64,000 bases of DNA from Flavobacteriales bacterium (GCA_016788485.1 JAEUSV010000014.1:1-64000); one strand, 5' to 3'. Shown: positions 52,142 through 60,948, counted from the first letter of the stretch. The notes: a model not told the origin generated them from the sequence alone. Translations and numbers: made by a program.

Positions 52142-53125
52142 ATGTTCGTCAACCTCTTCCGCAGGAACCAGCCCGTGGTCCTGTTCCTGTTGGTCCTGCT
52201 GGTGCCGCTTACCTGGCCGGGACCACTGGCAGGGGCCGCGCACGCGCGGGAGCAGCTGGCCGGCGGGATGCCCCTGGCCCAGGCCGTGGGCGGGCTCCTC
52301 GCCGATCTCCCTTGGCTGGCCTGGGTGTTGGGCCTTGTGCTCACCGCCGCCCTTGCGCTCCAGTTCGACCAGCTCGCCAACCGCGCAGGCCTCTTCGACC
52401 GCCCCAACCACCTCGTGGCGTTGCTGTTGCCGGCGACCTTGGTGCTCGGCCCGAACGGGGGCTGGGCGGACCCCGCCCTGCTCGGCCTGCCTTTCGTCAC
52501 CTGGTCCATGGTCCGGGCCTGGGCCGTGCAAGGCAGGTCGCAGGTGTTCGGCGAGCTTTTCGATGCCGGCCTCCTCCTCGGCCTCGCCACGCTCTGGTAC
52601 GTGCCCTATGCGTTCGTGGTGGTCGCGGTGTGGGCCGGTGTCGCCGTGATGCGCCCGTTCCAGTGGCGTGACTACCTCCTGCCTGTGCTCGGCATGGGCG
52701 TGGTGCTCTTTCTGGCCTGGGGTGTCCTGCGGCTGTCAGGGGCCGCCCCGTGGGAGCCGCTGCGCACCGTGGCCACCGGTGCGGCCACCGCCGTGCACCA
52801 TCGGTCGGCGCTATGGCTCGCGTTCATGTTGCTGCTCGTGCTGCCGATGGCCCTTATCGGCATCAAGGCCTTCCTCGATCACTACCAGCGCTGCATCATG
52901 CGCGAGAAGAACGTCCGCTCGGCCTTCGTGGCGCTCTCGCTGGTGATGGTGGTGCTCGTGACCTTCGAGCTGCTGTTGAACGGGACCTTCCCTTCCGCGC
53001 TGCTGGCCGCGCCCATGGCGGTGGTGATGGGGTACGGGCTGCTCCGACCGCGGCGGGTTTTCCTGGCCGAGCTCGCCTTCCTGGGCCTGGTCGCCGGTGC
53101 CGCATGGATGCGGTGGGGCGGTTGA
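52142..53125 (+). CDS. Polytopic membrane protein, DUF6427-like
   Basis: The 327-residue protein has about eight hydrophobic segments and a short N-terminal VNLFRRNQPVV. Interior features such as FDAGLLLGLATLWYVPYAFV and the FQWRDYLLPVLGMG motif match the DUF6427 family. It has no known function. It sits between the purine genes purD and purQ, divergent from the DUF6341-like gene. Confidence 0.7.
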   Translation: MFVNLFRRNQPVVLFLLVLLVPLTWPGPLAGAAHAREQLAGGMPLAQAVGGLLADLPWLAWVLGLVLTAALALQFDQLANRAGLFDRPNHLVALLLPATLVLGPNGGWADPALLGLPFVTWSMVRAWAVQGRSQVFGELFDAGLLLGLATLWYVPYAFVVVAVWAGVAVMRPFQWRDYLLPVLGMGVVLFLAWGVLRLSGAAPWEPLRTVATGAATAVHHRSALWLAFMLLLVLPMALIGIKAFLDHYQRCIMREKNVRSAFVALSLVMVVLVTFELLLNGTFPSALLAAPMAVVMGYGLLRPRRVFLAELAFLGLVAGAAWMRWGG

Positions 53126-53137
53126 GGGCAGGCGGCC

Positions 53138-53145
53138 TACCTTTG
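53138..53145 (+). promoter_or_regulatory. TAnnTTTG promoter (TACCTTTG) for purQ
   Basis: A perfect consensus element that ends 34 nt before the purQ ATG at 53180. Confidence 0.6.
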
Positions 53146-53179
53146 TGCCACGCGGCGCTTGTATGCCGCGGTCCATCCC

Positions 53180-53869
53180 ATGAAATTCGGCGTCGTCACC
53201 TTCCCCGGTTCCAATTGCGATGAGGACATGGTCCATGTGCTGGAGACCATCCTGGGCCAGCAGGTGGTGCGGCTCTGGCACAAGGAGCACGACCTGAAGG
53301 GTGTGGACATGGTGGTGCTGCCGGGCGGCTTCTCCTACGGTGATTACCTGCGCTCCGGCGCCATCGCGCGCTTCTCGCCGATCATGCAGGAGGTGGTGGC
53401 CCATGCCAAGCGCGGCGGATACGTGTTCGGCGTGTGCAACGGCTTCCAAGTGCTCTGCGAGGCCGGCCTCGTCCCGGGCGCCCTGCTCCATAACGAAGGC
53501 CAGAAGTTCGTGTGCCGCAACGTGCACATCCGCCCCCAGGCGCGCAACACGCTCATCACCGCCGGCCTGAAGGACGTGCCCTACTGCATCCCCATCGCGC
53601 ACGGGGAAGGTCGCTACCACGCCGATGAGGACACCCTGAAGCGCCTCGACGACGGTGATCAGGTGCTGTTCCGCTACTGCGCCAAGGACGGCCGCATGAC
53701 CGAGTCCTCCAACCCCAACGGCAGCCTGGAGAACATCGCCGGTGTGTGCAACGAGGGCCGCAACGTGTTCGGCATGATGCCCCACCCGGAGCGCGCCGCC
53801 GACGAACGGCTCGGCAACACCGACGGCAGGGCGCTCTTCAATTCCATGCTGCAGGCCGTCATGGCCTGA
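53180..53869 (+). CDS. purQ: Phosphoribosylformylglycinamidine synthase, glutaminase subunit
   Basis: PurQ is the class I glutamine amidotransferase of the PurLQS complex in purine synthesis. The 229-residue protein has the catalytic triad Cys86 (GVCNGFQ), His202 and Glu204 (PHPERA), plus MKFGVVTFPGSNCDED at the N-terminus and VVLPGGFSYGDYLRSGA. The ATG at 53180 matches the family start; an in-frame ATG 7 codons earlier is less likely. Its 3' end overlaps the convergent CotH-like gene by 11 bp. Confidence 0.96.
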   Translation: MKFGVVTFPGSNCDEDMVHVLETILGQQVVRLWHKEHDLKGVDMVVLPGGFSYGDYLRSGAIARFSPIMQEVVAHAKRGGYVFGVCNGFQVLCEAGLVPGALLHNEGQKFVCRNVHIRPQARNTLITAGLKDVPYCIPIAHGEGRYHADEDTLKRLDDGDQVLFRYCAKDGRMTESSNPNGSLENIAGVCNEGRNVFGMMPHPERAADERLGNTDGRALFNSMLQAVMA

Positions 53870-55916
53870 GCTGCGCCGGCCTGAAACGCGGTGTCACCCG
53901 GGCATGCTCTCCGGGCAGCACGTCACGCACCGGTGAGGCGGATGAGCGGTCCGACCAACCGCTGAACTCCCAGCCGGGAGCGGCCACGGCCACCACATGC
54001 AACGGCACACCCCGCAACAGCCGGGCCTCCTGGTGTCCTTCTGGAAGCGGCAGCCCTTCGATCAACACGTTCCCTTGTGCGGCGGGCGGTGCATCGAACC
54101 GCACGACAGCACGACCATGGCCTAGCCGCGCCGCAAGCTGCCCGAGCAGCAGCTCAGGACGTTGATGGATGTGCGCGCGGATCCCGTCGGCCGCCTCCCG
54201 AGGCGCAGGCCGGTCCAGGGCTACGGCCCAGCGCGCGTGGTCGCGTTCGAGGGCCGCGGCATCAGCGGTGGCGATGCTGTCCAGCAGGGACGAGGCCTCC
54301 GCGGGGGCGAGCGCCGTGAGCAGCAGGGCCTCGGTGCGGGCCAGCAGGCGCTGGCGCGTGGCTTCGTGGGCGAACAGCGCGCTCAGGTAAGGCGCTTCGG
54401 GCGCACCGGCCGAGCACATGCGCTCCACTGTGTTCTCCGCCGGCAGGCTCCACAGGTCCATGTCGAACAGCACCCACCGCCAGCGGCCATCGGGTGTGCG
54501 CGGCCGCCAGGCGCGCACGTTGAGGTCGTGGTCGGCGCGGCCCGTGTACAGGTCGATGGCCGCCAGGTCCACCAGGCTCTGCAGGTCCATGAGCCGCTGA
54601 AGGCTGTCCAGCGGTGCGCCGCGATGGAGCGCTGCGATGGCGGCGTTGTAGCCTTCCGAACCACCCTTGAGGGCCTTGGCGGCCGGTCCGTCCACCAGGT
54701 CGATGGCCACCTCCCCGCGTCCGAACCGTTCCGCGTTCTTCGGGGGCAACAGGCGGTACAGCCCTTGGTAGCGGCCGTTGAGGTAGAGCGGGAGCGGGAT
54801 ACCGGGCTGCACCTCCACCTGCAGCCCGGCACGCAGCACCAGCTGCTCCATGAACACGTTGCGCAGGTAGGTCGAAGGACCGGCATCGGCGCGCAGGAAC
54901 ACTTCGCGGTACGCGCCTTCGCCCGGGATGTGCGGTTCTCCCCGGCTGCCGAACCGATCGCGGGCCAAGAGCTTGAACGAGCGCTTGGGCAGTCCCCTCG
55001 AGCCGCTGCCCGCCACGGCGAGCCCGAGCTCGAGGAGCTGGCTGCTGTCGGGCGTGTTGATGTGCACCAGCGCAGGCACCTGCCACGCCCGGCCCGTGCG
55101 ACTGAAGTTGGAGCGCTCGTTCACCGCAATGATGCCGGCGCTGTCGCCGTTGAGCAGGTGGTCGGCCACGGCGATGCTGATGAGCCCCTTCGGCTCGTCG
55201 CGTGCCGGACGGGTCAGCAGGACCTCGGGGCCGGGCATCAGGTGCGGGGCGAAGGCGCGGGCCCGCAGCACCTCGCTGGGCCGCAGCACCAGGTCCGGTC
55301 GCACCACCGGGTCATCCATCCGCACGGGTGATCCGTCGAGGGTGTACCGCACCTCGGCATCGGTGGCCGCCTCCACAACGACCCGGTCGCCCTGCAGATG
55401 GAGCGCCGGTGCCGCGGCCACGCCGCGCAGCCCGGTATCGGGTCCGTTGGGCGCGCCCGGCGTGGGGTGAGGGAACAAGCACCATCCGCGCCCGTCATCG
55501 CCGGTGCGTCCCACCGAGGCATCGGTCGGGAGCGCCTTCCAGGTGAACAGGTCCAGCACGGTGCTGCGGTCGGGCGCGATCAGCAGGAGGGTGCCCCCTT
55601 CGCGCGGAAGCCGCAGGTCCACGTGGTCGGCACCGCGTTCCGCATGGCCATCGCACCACAGAACCACCACGCCTTTCGGGGGCACGACCAGGGAGCGGGT
55701 GAACCGGTGGTGCTGCAGCCCGAGGCTGAGCACATGGCCCTGCAGGTCCACAGGCCCCGTTGCCAGCGACACCAGTTCCACCCAATCGGGGTTCCTGCCC
55801 TCGCCGGTGGCGATCGTACCGCGGTTCGAGGGCTGCACCTCGTTGATGAGCAGCTGCTGACCGGCCACCAAGGAGCCCCAGGTGGTGCAGAGGAACAGCA
55901 GGAGGGGTCGGAACAT
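53859..55916 (-). CDS. Secreted CotH-kinase-type protein with lamin-tail-like domain
   Basis: The 685-residue protein has a signal peptide (about residues 1-19, ending VAGQ). A lamin-tail-like domain (LLINEVQPSNRG, GRNPDWVELVSL), a chitobiase-type beta domain (EVRYTLDGSPVRM), and a CotH-like kinase domain (about 260-540, including RSFKLLARDRFG, FMEQLVLRAGL, RWRWVLFDMDLWSL) follow. The end is an InlB-like repeat (GWEFSGWSD). No T9SS domain follows, unlike most secreted proteins here. The last 11 bp overlap purQ in the opposite direction. Confidence 0.78.
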   Translation of the reverse strand: MFRPLLLFLCTTWGSLVAGQQLLINEVQPSNRGTIATGEGRNPDWVELVSLATGPVDLQGHVLSLGLQHHRFTRSLVVPPKGVVVLWCDGHAERGADHVDLRLPREGGTLLLIAPDRSTVLDLFTWKALPTDASVGRTGDDGRGWCLFPHPTPGAPNGPDTGLRGVAAAPALHLQGDRVVVEAATDAEVRYTLDGSPVRMDDPVVRPDLVLRPSEVLRARAFAPHLMPGPEVLLTRPARDEPKGLISIAVADHLLNGDSAGIIAVNERSNFSRTGRAWQVPALVHINTPDSSQLLELGLAVAGSGSRGLPKRSFKLLARDRFGSRGEPHIPGEGAYREVFLRADAGPSTYLRNVFMEQLVLRAGLQVEVQPGIPLPLYLNGRYQGLYRLLPPKNAERFGRGEVAIDLVDGPAAKALKGGSEGYNAAIAALHRGAPLDSLQRLMDLQSLVDLAAIDLYTGRADHDLNVRAWRPRTPDGRWRWVLFDMDLWSLPAENTVERMCSAGAPEAPYLSALFAHEATRQRLLARTEALLLTALAPAEASSLLDSIATADAAALERDHARWAVALDRPAPREAADGIRAHIHQRPELLLGQLAARLGHGRAVVRFDAPPAAQGNVLIEGLPLPEGHQEARLLRGVPLHVVAVAAPGWEFSGWSDRSSASPVRDVLPGEHARVTPRFRPAQLRP

Positions 55917-55950
55917 CGTGATGGGGAGGGGTGGGCGTGCCCGCGTGGGC

Positions 55951-55958
55951 TAAATTCG
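55951..55958 (+). promoter_or_regulatory. TAnnTTTG-class promoter (TAAATTCG)
   Basis: The element ends 19 nt before the ATG at 55978, between divergent secreted-protein genes. Confidence 0.4.
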
Positions 55959-55977
55959 CACCGATCAAGCCAATCCC

Positions 55978-57354
55978 ATGAACAGGATCCTTACTCCGCT
56001 GGCGTTGCTGCTGGCCTTCCATGTCCAGGCGCAGTCGATCGGTACGGTGAACACTTCACCGGCGAACCTGACCACCTGCACGCTGGTGAACTTCAACATC
56101 ACCGGCTCGGTGCCCGGGAACCAGGGCCTGACCAATTTCGTGCCCACCCTCACCGGCAACACGCTCACCATCGAGCTCTTCACCGGTCCCGGTGGTCAGC
56201 CGTTCCCGGCGCAGTTCGCGCTCGGTCCCTACCCGGCGGGCACGTACACCATCACGGTGAAGCTGGAGTACAACAACAACTTCGTGGACCAGGAGACGAT
56301 CACGCGCGTGATCAGCCAGGGCGTGAACCCCAACGCGGGCACGAACGGCTCCACCACCTTGTGCACGAGCGATGCCAACGTTCCCCTGATCTCGCTGCTG
56401 GGCGGCAACCCCGACCCGGGTGGGGTTTGGACCGACCCCAATGGAACGGTGGTGGCCAACGGCATCTTCGATCCGGGCGTGTCCCTCTCCGGCACCTACA
56501 ACTACCTCATCTCGGTGCTGGCCCCCTGCATCAGCGATGATGCACAGGTCACCATCAGCTACCTGCCCAACAACAACCCGGGCCTGCCGGGCACGGTGAA
56601 CGTTTGCTCGCTGGGCGGTGGTCCGAACATCAACCTCTTCCTCTACCTGGGCAACAACCCCGATGCGGGCGGTACCTGGACCAAGCCCGGTGGTGGTGCG
56701 CACAACGGCACCTACGTGCCGGGCGTGGACCCGGTTGGCGTGTACACCTACACGGTGCCCGGCCTGCCCCCCTGCGGTCCGCCGAGCAGCACGGTGACCG
56801 TGCAGGCCGTGCCCCCGATGAACGCCGGTACGGGCACGGCCGCCGCGGTGTGCAGCAACGCACCGTCCTTCGACCTGAGCACCTACCTCACCGGTTCACC
56901 CGACCCCAACGGTGACTGGTACGATCCGTTCGACGTGATCGTGGGACCGCTCAACTACATCATCACCCCCCCGAGCTCGCCCGCAGGCACTTACAAGTAC
57001 GTGGTGTACGGCAGCCTGTGCCCGAACGACACCTCCTTCGTTCCCCTGAGCTACATCCCGCCGCCCTGCAACCCCGGCTTCGAGGAGATGACGGGCAACG
57101 TGGCCTCCTTCGAGGTGATGCCGAACCCCACCGAGGGCCTGGTGACCATCGAGCTTGAGCTGCGCACCGCGGTGGAGCGCCAGCTGCTTGATGTGATCGA
57201 CGTGCATGGCGCCGTGGTGCTGAGCGAGGTGCTCAGCGGCGGTGGCACCTGGTACCGCAAGGACCTCGACCTGGGCATGCTGGCCAAGGGTGCCTACGTG
57301 CTGCGCATCACCTCGCCCGATGGGCGTGCGGTGAAGCGTGTGATGGTGCGCTGA
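55978..57354 (+). CDS. Secreted protein with Ig-like GGxW repeats and T9SS type A domain
   Basis: The 458-residue protein has a signal peptide (residues 1-19, ending VQAQ). Three repeats of about 80 residues (about 120-370) contain GGVWTDPNGT, GGTWTKPGGG and NGDWYDPFD, each followed by G-P-x-x-x-x-G-x-Y-x-Y. The same module occurs four times in the NIDO protein at 26402. The last ~75 residues (EVMPNPTEGLVTIELEL to VKRVMVR) are a T9SS sorting domain. Surface adhesion is a guess. A strong terminator follows. Confidence 0.82.
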   Translation: MNRILTPLALLLAFHVQAQSIGTVNTSPANLTTCTLVNFNITGSVPGNQGLTNFVPTLTGNTLTIELFTGPGGQPFPAQFALGPYPAGTYTITVKLEYNNNFVDQETITRVISQGVNPNAGTNGSTTLCTSDANVPLISLLGGNPDPGGVWTDPNGTVVANGIFDPGVSLSGTYNYLISVLAPCISDDAQVTISYLPNNNPGLPGTVNVCSLGGGPNINLFLYLGNNPDAGGTWTKPGGGAHNGTYVPGVDPVGVYTYTVPGLPPCGPPSSTVTVQAVPPMNAGTGTAAAVCSNAPSFDLSTYLTGSPDPNGDWYDPFDVIVGPLNYIITPPSSPAGTYKYVVYGSLCPNDTSFVPLSYIPPPCNPGFEEMTGNVASFEVMPNPTEGLVTIELELRTAVERQLLDVIDVHGAVVLSEVLSGGGTWYRKDLDLGMLAKGAYVLRITSPDGRAVKRVMVR

Positions 57355-57368
57355 TCGGACCTCGGTCC

Positions 57369-57401
57369 GAGGCCCCGCCGGTGATGCACCGGCGGGGCCT
57401 C
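57369..57401. terminator. Strong bidirectional terminator hairpin
   Basis: A perfect 15-bp stem (GAGGCCCCGCCGGTG and its complement) with a 3-nt loop lies between the convergent genes ending at 57354 and 57408. It is directly preceded by a smaller TCGGACC/GGTCCGA palindrome. Confidence 0.75.
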
Positions 57402-57407
57402 GTCGTT

Positions 57408-57557
57408 TCAGAGGGCGTTGCGCGTCACCCAGTAGCGATAGCCCGCGACCGCCTTCTGCAGCGGTGAAAGGCGCGTGAGGTCCTTGTCCCAGAGCTTGGG
57501 AAGCACCGCCTTGTTGACGGCGGCGAGCAGGCGGAACAGGCGTTTGCGGAGGGGCAT
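57408..57557 (-). CDS. Small conserved basic protein
   Basis: The 49-residue protein (MPLRKRLFRLLAAVNKAVLP at the start, GYRYWVTRNAL at the end) is basic and partly amphipathic. It resembles a short conserved Bacteroidota protein with the same 'K-x-N-K-x-LP ... WRY-x-V-T-R-AL' pattern; the family name is unknown to me. It starts 4 nt after the stop of the CDF transporter gene and so is very likely translated from the same mRNA. Confidence 0.6.
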   Translation of the reverse strand: MPLRKRLFRLLAAVNKAVLPKLWDKDLTRLSPLQKAVAGYRYWVTRNAL

Positions 57558-57561
57558 GTCG

Positions 57562-58482
57562 TCAGTGATGGAGGAGCTCGCAGGGTTCACCGGGAAGCTC
57601 GATCTCGATGGTGGCGTGCTGCACGCCCAGGTGATGCAGGGCATGGCGTGCGGCGGCCTTCACCCGCTGCGCCGCGTGCAGGTCGCCGACGTCCACCACC
57701 AGGTGCACGGTGAGCACAGTGTAGCTGCCGTCGAGGCTCCAGGCATGCTGGTCGTGCACATCGCGCACCCCGGGAAGCGCCAGCAGGGCCGCGCGCACGG
57801 CGGTGGCATCGATGCGTTCGGGGCCGCGCTGCATGAGGATCGCGGTGCCCTGGCGGAGCATGCGGGACGCATTGACGAGGATGAGCGCCGCGATGCCGAT
57901 GGAGAGCAGCGGGTCGATGATGGCCCACCCGGTGAAGCGGATCACCAAGGCGCCCACCAGCACGGCCGCCCAGCCCAGCACGTCCTCCAGCAGGTGCAGG
58001 TAGGCGCCACGCTCGTTGAGCGAGCCATGCCCGTGCAGCTGCCATGCGGCGAGCCCGTTCATCACCAGGCCGAAGACGGCGATCAGGGCCATGCCGTCCG
58101 CGTGGGGCAGGGTGGGTGCGAACAGCCGGGGCAGCGCGCCCGCGGTCACCACCAGCGAGCCGGCGATGAGCACCCATGCGCTGGCCCAGCCGCCCAACAT
58201 CGCGTAACGCCCGTAGCCATAGGTGTACGCACCGTCGCGGCCGCGCGCGGCAAGCCGCTGCAGGTACCACGCGAGCCCAAGCACCAGGCAGTCGCCCAGG
58301 TCGTGCAGCGCGTCCGTGAGCACCGCGATGCTGTGCGTCCACCAGCCGCCGGCCGCCTCCACCAGCGTGAAGGCCGCGTTGATCAGGAAAGCGGTGCGCA
58401 GGGCCGCGGTGGAGCGCTGCGCCGGCCCGTGCGCGTGGTGCGCATGGTCGTGCCCGGGAGGATGGCGGTGGTGGTGCCCCAC
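57562..58482 (-). CDS. CDF-family divalent metal cation exporter
   Basis: The 306-residue protein has a His-rich cytoplasmic N-terminus (about residues 3-18) and six transmembrane helices. Metal-site residues appear in TM2 (LTDALHDLGD, Asp57 and Asp61) and in TM5 (HLLEDVLGW), followed by the cytoplasmic regulatory domain (VRDVHDQHAWSL). It should export zinc or similar metals by proton antiport. The start codon is GTG. A TACTTTCG promoter ends 4 nt before it. Confidence 0.92.
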   Translation of the reverse strand: MGHHHRHPPGHDHAHHAHGPAQRSTAALRTAFLINAAFTLVEAAGGWWTHSIAVLTDALHDLGDCLVLGLAWYLQRLAARGRDGAYTYGYGRYAMLGGWASAWVLIAGSLVVTAGALPRLFAPTLPHADGMALIAVFGLVMNGLAAWQLHGHGSLNERGAYLHLLEDVLGWAAVLVGALVIRFTGWAIIDPLLSIGIAALILVNASRMLRQGTAILMQRGPERIDATAVRAALLALPGVRDVHDQHAWSLDGSYTVLTVHLVVDVGDLHAAQRVKAAARHALHHLGVQHATIEIELPGEPCELLHH

Positions 58483-58486
58483 CCGA

Positions 58487-58494
58487 CGAAAGTA
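58487..58494 (-). promoter_or_regulatory. TAnnTTTG-class promoter (TACTTTCG) for the CDF transporter gene
   Basis: The minus-strand element ends 4 nt before the GTG start at 58482, which makes this a predicted leaderless gene with a GTG start. Confidence 0.4.
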
Positions 58495-58511
58495 GCGTGC
58501 GGCGCCGCGCT

Positions 58512-58519
58512 TACCTTGG
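58512..58519 (+). promoter_or_regulatory. TAnnTTTG-class promoter (TACCTTGG)
   Basis: The element ends 4 nt before the ATG at 58524. It and the promoter at 58487-58494 are arranged back to back within 42 nt. Confidence 0.45.
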
Positions 58520-58523
58520 CACC

Positions 58524-58982
58524 ATGGACGCCCCGCAGACCACCACCGGCCGCATCGGCCACAGGATCAAGCGCACCTTCCGGAACATCCTCCTGATGCT
58601 GGCCGCGCTCTTCGTGCTGCTCATGCTCTTCTTCTACTACGCGAGCTACAGTGAAGGCATCCGCTCGGGCGTGGTGATCAAGCTGAGCCAGCGCGGCATG
58701 CTGTTCAAGACCTGGGAGGGCCAGGTGAACCTGCAGAGCTTCGGCGCAGTGGACGCGCAGGGGAACGCCATGAACGAGGTGTTCTCCTTCAGCGTGGAGG
58801 GTGGCAACGACAGCCTGCTGAAGAGCCTTGAGCAGGTGTCGCTCAGCGGCGAACGCGTGAACCTGCACTACGTGGAGCGCTACGTGCGTCTGCCCTGGCG
58901 CGGTGAGACGAAGTACTTCGTGACCAGCGTGGAGCGCAGCGGCAGGCAGGTGGACGTGGGCCGTTCGCCCTACGCACATTAG
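58524..58982 (+). CDS. Conserved membrane-anchored protein of unknown function
   Basis: The 152-residue protein has one transmembrane helix (about 22-42, NILLMLAALFVLLMLFFYYA) and a soluble part with SEGIRSGVVIKLSQRGMLFK and YVRLPWRGETKYFVTSVER. The same pattern occurs in a conserved Bacteroidota family sometimes mislabelled as 6-phosphogluconate dehydrogenase; no enzyme motif supports that. The final codon overlaps the 3' end of dnaG by 4 bp. Confidence 0.75.
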   Translation: MDAPQTTTGRIGHRIKRTFRNILLMLAALFVLLMLFFYYASYSEGIRSGVVIKLSQRGMLFKTWEGQVNLQSFGAVDAQGNAMNEVFSFSVEGGNDSLLKSLEQVSLSGERVNLHYVERYVRLPWRGETKYFVTSVERSGRQVDVGRSPYAH

Positions 58983-60934
58983 CCCACCACAACGCGGCCG
59001 GTCTGCTTCGCGAGGAGCTTCTTCACCTCGTTGAGCTCGAGGATGCCCGCGAGCACGGTGAGCAGTTCCGCCTCGTCGGTGATGGTGAGCAGCTGTTCCT
59101 GCCGCTCGCGTATCATGCGGTCCACACGGCGCTCCTTCAGCAAGGTCATCGCCTCGATCACCGCATCCAGGAGCCTGTCGCGCTCGTGGGGCACCTGGAT
59201 CTTGTGGCGGTCGGTCCAGTTGGGGCTCAGCAGGTGCTTCTCGCTGAGGATGTCGATCGCGGCATCGCGCCAGGCCTCGTTCTCGTGCGCCGCATAGCGC
59301 TGGGCATCAAGCGGAGCGCCCCGGTTGAGCTGGTGGCGATAGTCCAGGAAGATGGCGTTGAGCACGGCATCGTCGAAGGTGATGCTGTCGGTGGCCAGCT
59401 CCTGGAAGATGAGCTCCGCCACGCTGGTCTCCTCCTCGGTGGAACCGCCGGTCTCCATGTCCTGCAGCGGCACCACGATGCGCTGGTCGCCGTAGAGCAG
59501 CAGCATGCGCAGCAGGTCGCGCTCCTGCGGCCGTGTGCCGAGCTCTTCCACCTCGGGCTGCGGCGGGGCCACCTCGGGAGCCAGCATCTCCTCGGGCATG
59601 GACTGGTCGCCGCCGAGCTTCTTGCGGAAGGCGCGGCGAAGCACCTTGTTGAGCTCGCTGATCAGGGCCTGCTCGTTCACCTGGAGCAGGCGGCTGCATT
59701 GCTGCACGTAGAGCGAGCGCAGCACGTGGTCGGGCACCAGGGCGATGCTCTCCACGATCTCGTGGATGTGCGCGGCCTTGCGCACGGGGTCGTCGCCGGC
59801 GTCGGCCATGAGCAGGCCGGCCTTGAAGACCAGGAAGTCCTTCGCGTTGTCGCGGATGAAGGCGGCGAGCTCGCTGCTGGGGCGTGAGCGAGCGAAACTG
59901 TCCGGGTCCTCGCCGTCGGGGAAGAGCACCACCTTCACGCTCAGGCCCTCCTTCAGGATCAGGTCGATGCCGCGCAGGCTGGCCTTGATGCCCGCCGTAT
60001 CGCCGTCGTACAGGATGGTGACGCCCGGCGCGTAGCGCTTGATCAGGCGCACCTGGTCCTCGGTGAGGCTGGTGCCGCTGCTGGCCACCACGTTGGTGAT
60101 GCCCGCCTGGTGCAGGCTGATCACGTCCGTATACCCTTCGACCAGGCAGCAGGTGTTCTGCTCCACGATCGCCTTCTTGGCGAAGTGGATGCCGTAGAGC
60201 GAGCGGCTCTTGATGTAGAGCACGCTCTCCGGGCTGTTGAAGTACTTGGGCAGCTTCTTGTCGCTGCGCAGCGTGCGCGCCCCGAAAGCGATGGGCTGGC
60301 CGGTGAGCCCGTGCACGGGGAAGGTGACGCGCCCCTGGAAGAAGTCCCACGGCGTGCCGTCCTCGCGCCGCTTGATCCAGCCGGCCTTCTCGAGCAGCTC
60401 GGGGTTGAAGCCGTTGGCGATGGCCGCGGTGGCGAAGGCGTCGCCCTTCTCGGGCACGTAGCCCAGCTGGAAGGTGCGGATGGTGGCCTCGGTGAAGCCG
60501 CGCTCCTTGAAGTAGGCCAGGCCGATGCGGCGCCCCTCGTCGGTGTTCCAGAGCTGGTCCACGCTCCAGTTGAGCGCCCACTGCTGGATCACGGCCAGCG
60601 CCTCGCGCTCGCTCTGCTCCAGCTGCTGTTCGGGCGACTGCTCCTCCTCCTCGATCTCGATCTGGTAGCGCTTGGCCAGCCAGCGGATGGCCTCGGGGTA
60701 GCTGAGGTGCTCGTGCTTGGTGAGGAAGCTGATGGCGTCGCCGCTCTCGCCACAGCCGAAGCACTTGTAGATGCCCAGGTTGGGACTGACGTTGAAGCTG
60801 GGGGTCTTCTCGTTGTGGAAGGGGCAGAGGCCCAGGTAGCGCGGTCCCTTGCGCTTGAGCGCCACGAAGTCGCTGAGCACCTCCTCGATGCGCACGGCGT
60901 CCTTGACCTTCTGGATGGTGCCCGGGGTGATCAT
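58979..60934 (-). CDS. dnaG: DNA primase
   Basis: DnaG makes RNA primers for replication. The 651-residue protein has the N-terminal CHC2 zinc ribbon (Cys37, His40, Cys58, Cys61), the RNA-polymerase core with a TOPRIM domain (about 255-340, LVEGYTDVISLHQAGI, LYDGDTAGIKASLRGIDL) and a C-terminal region for helicase contact. The ATG at 60934 gives the family start MITPGTIQKVKDAV. The promoter TACCTTCG lies at 60949-60956. Confidence 0.96.
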   Translation of the reverse strand: MITPGTIQKVKDAVRIEEVLSDFVALKRKGPRYLGLCPFHNEKTPSFNVSPNLGIYKCFGCGESGDAISFLTKHEHLSYPEAIRWLAKRYQIEIEEEEQSPEQQLEQSEREALAVIQQWALNWSVDQLWNTDEGRRIGLAYFKERGFTEATIRTFQLGYVPEKGDAFATAAIANGFNPELLEKAGWIKRREDGTPWDFFQGRVTFPVHGLTGQPIAFGARTLRSDKKLPKYFNSPESVLYIKSRSLYGIHFAKKAIVEQNTCCLVEGYTDVISLHQAGITNVVASSGTSLTEDQVRLIKRYAPGVTILYDGDTAGIKASLRGIDLILKEGLSVKVVLFPDGEDPDSFARSRPSSELAAFIRDNAKDFLVFKAGLLMADAGDDPVRKAAHIHEIVESIALVPDHVLRSLYVQQCSRLLQVNEQALISELNKVLRRAFRKKLGGDQSMPEEMLAPEVAPPQPEVEELGTRPQERDLLRMLLLYGDQRIVVPLQDMETGGSTEEETSVAELIFQELATDSITFDDAVLNAIFLDYRHQLNRGAPLDAQRYAAHENEAWRDAAIDILSEKHLLSPNWTDRHKIQVPHERDRLLDAVIEAMTLLKERRVDRMIRERQEQLLTITDEAELLTVLAGILELNEVKKLLAKQTGRVVVG

Positions 60935-60948
60935 GGATGGGAAGGCCG

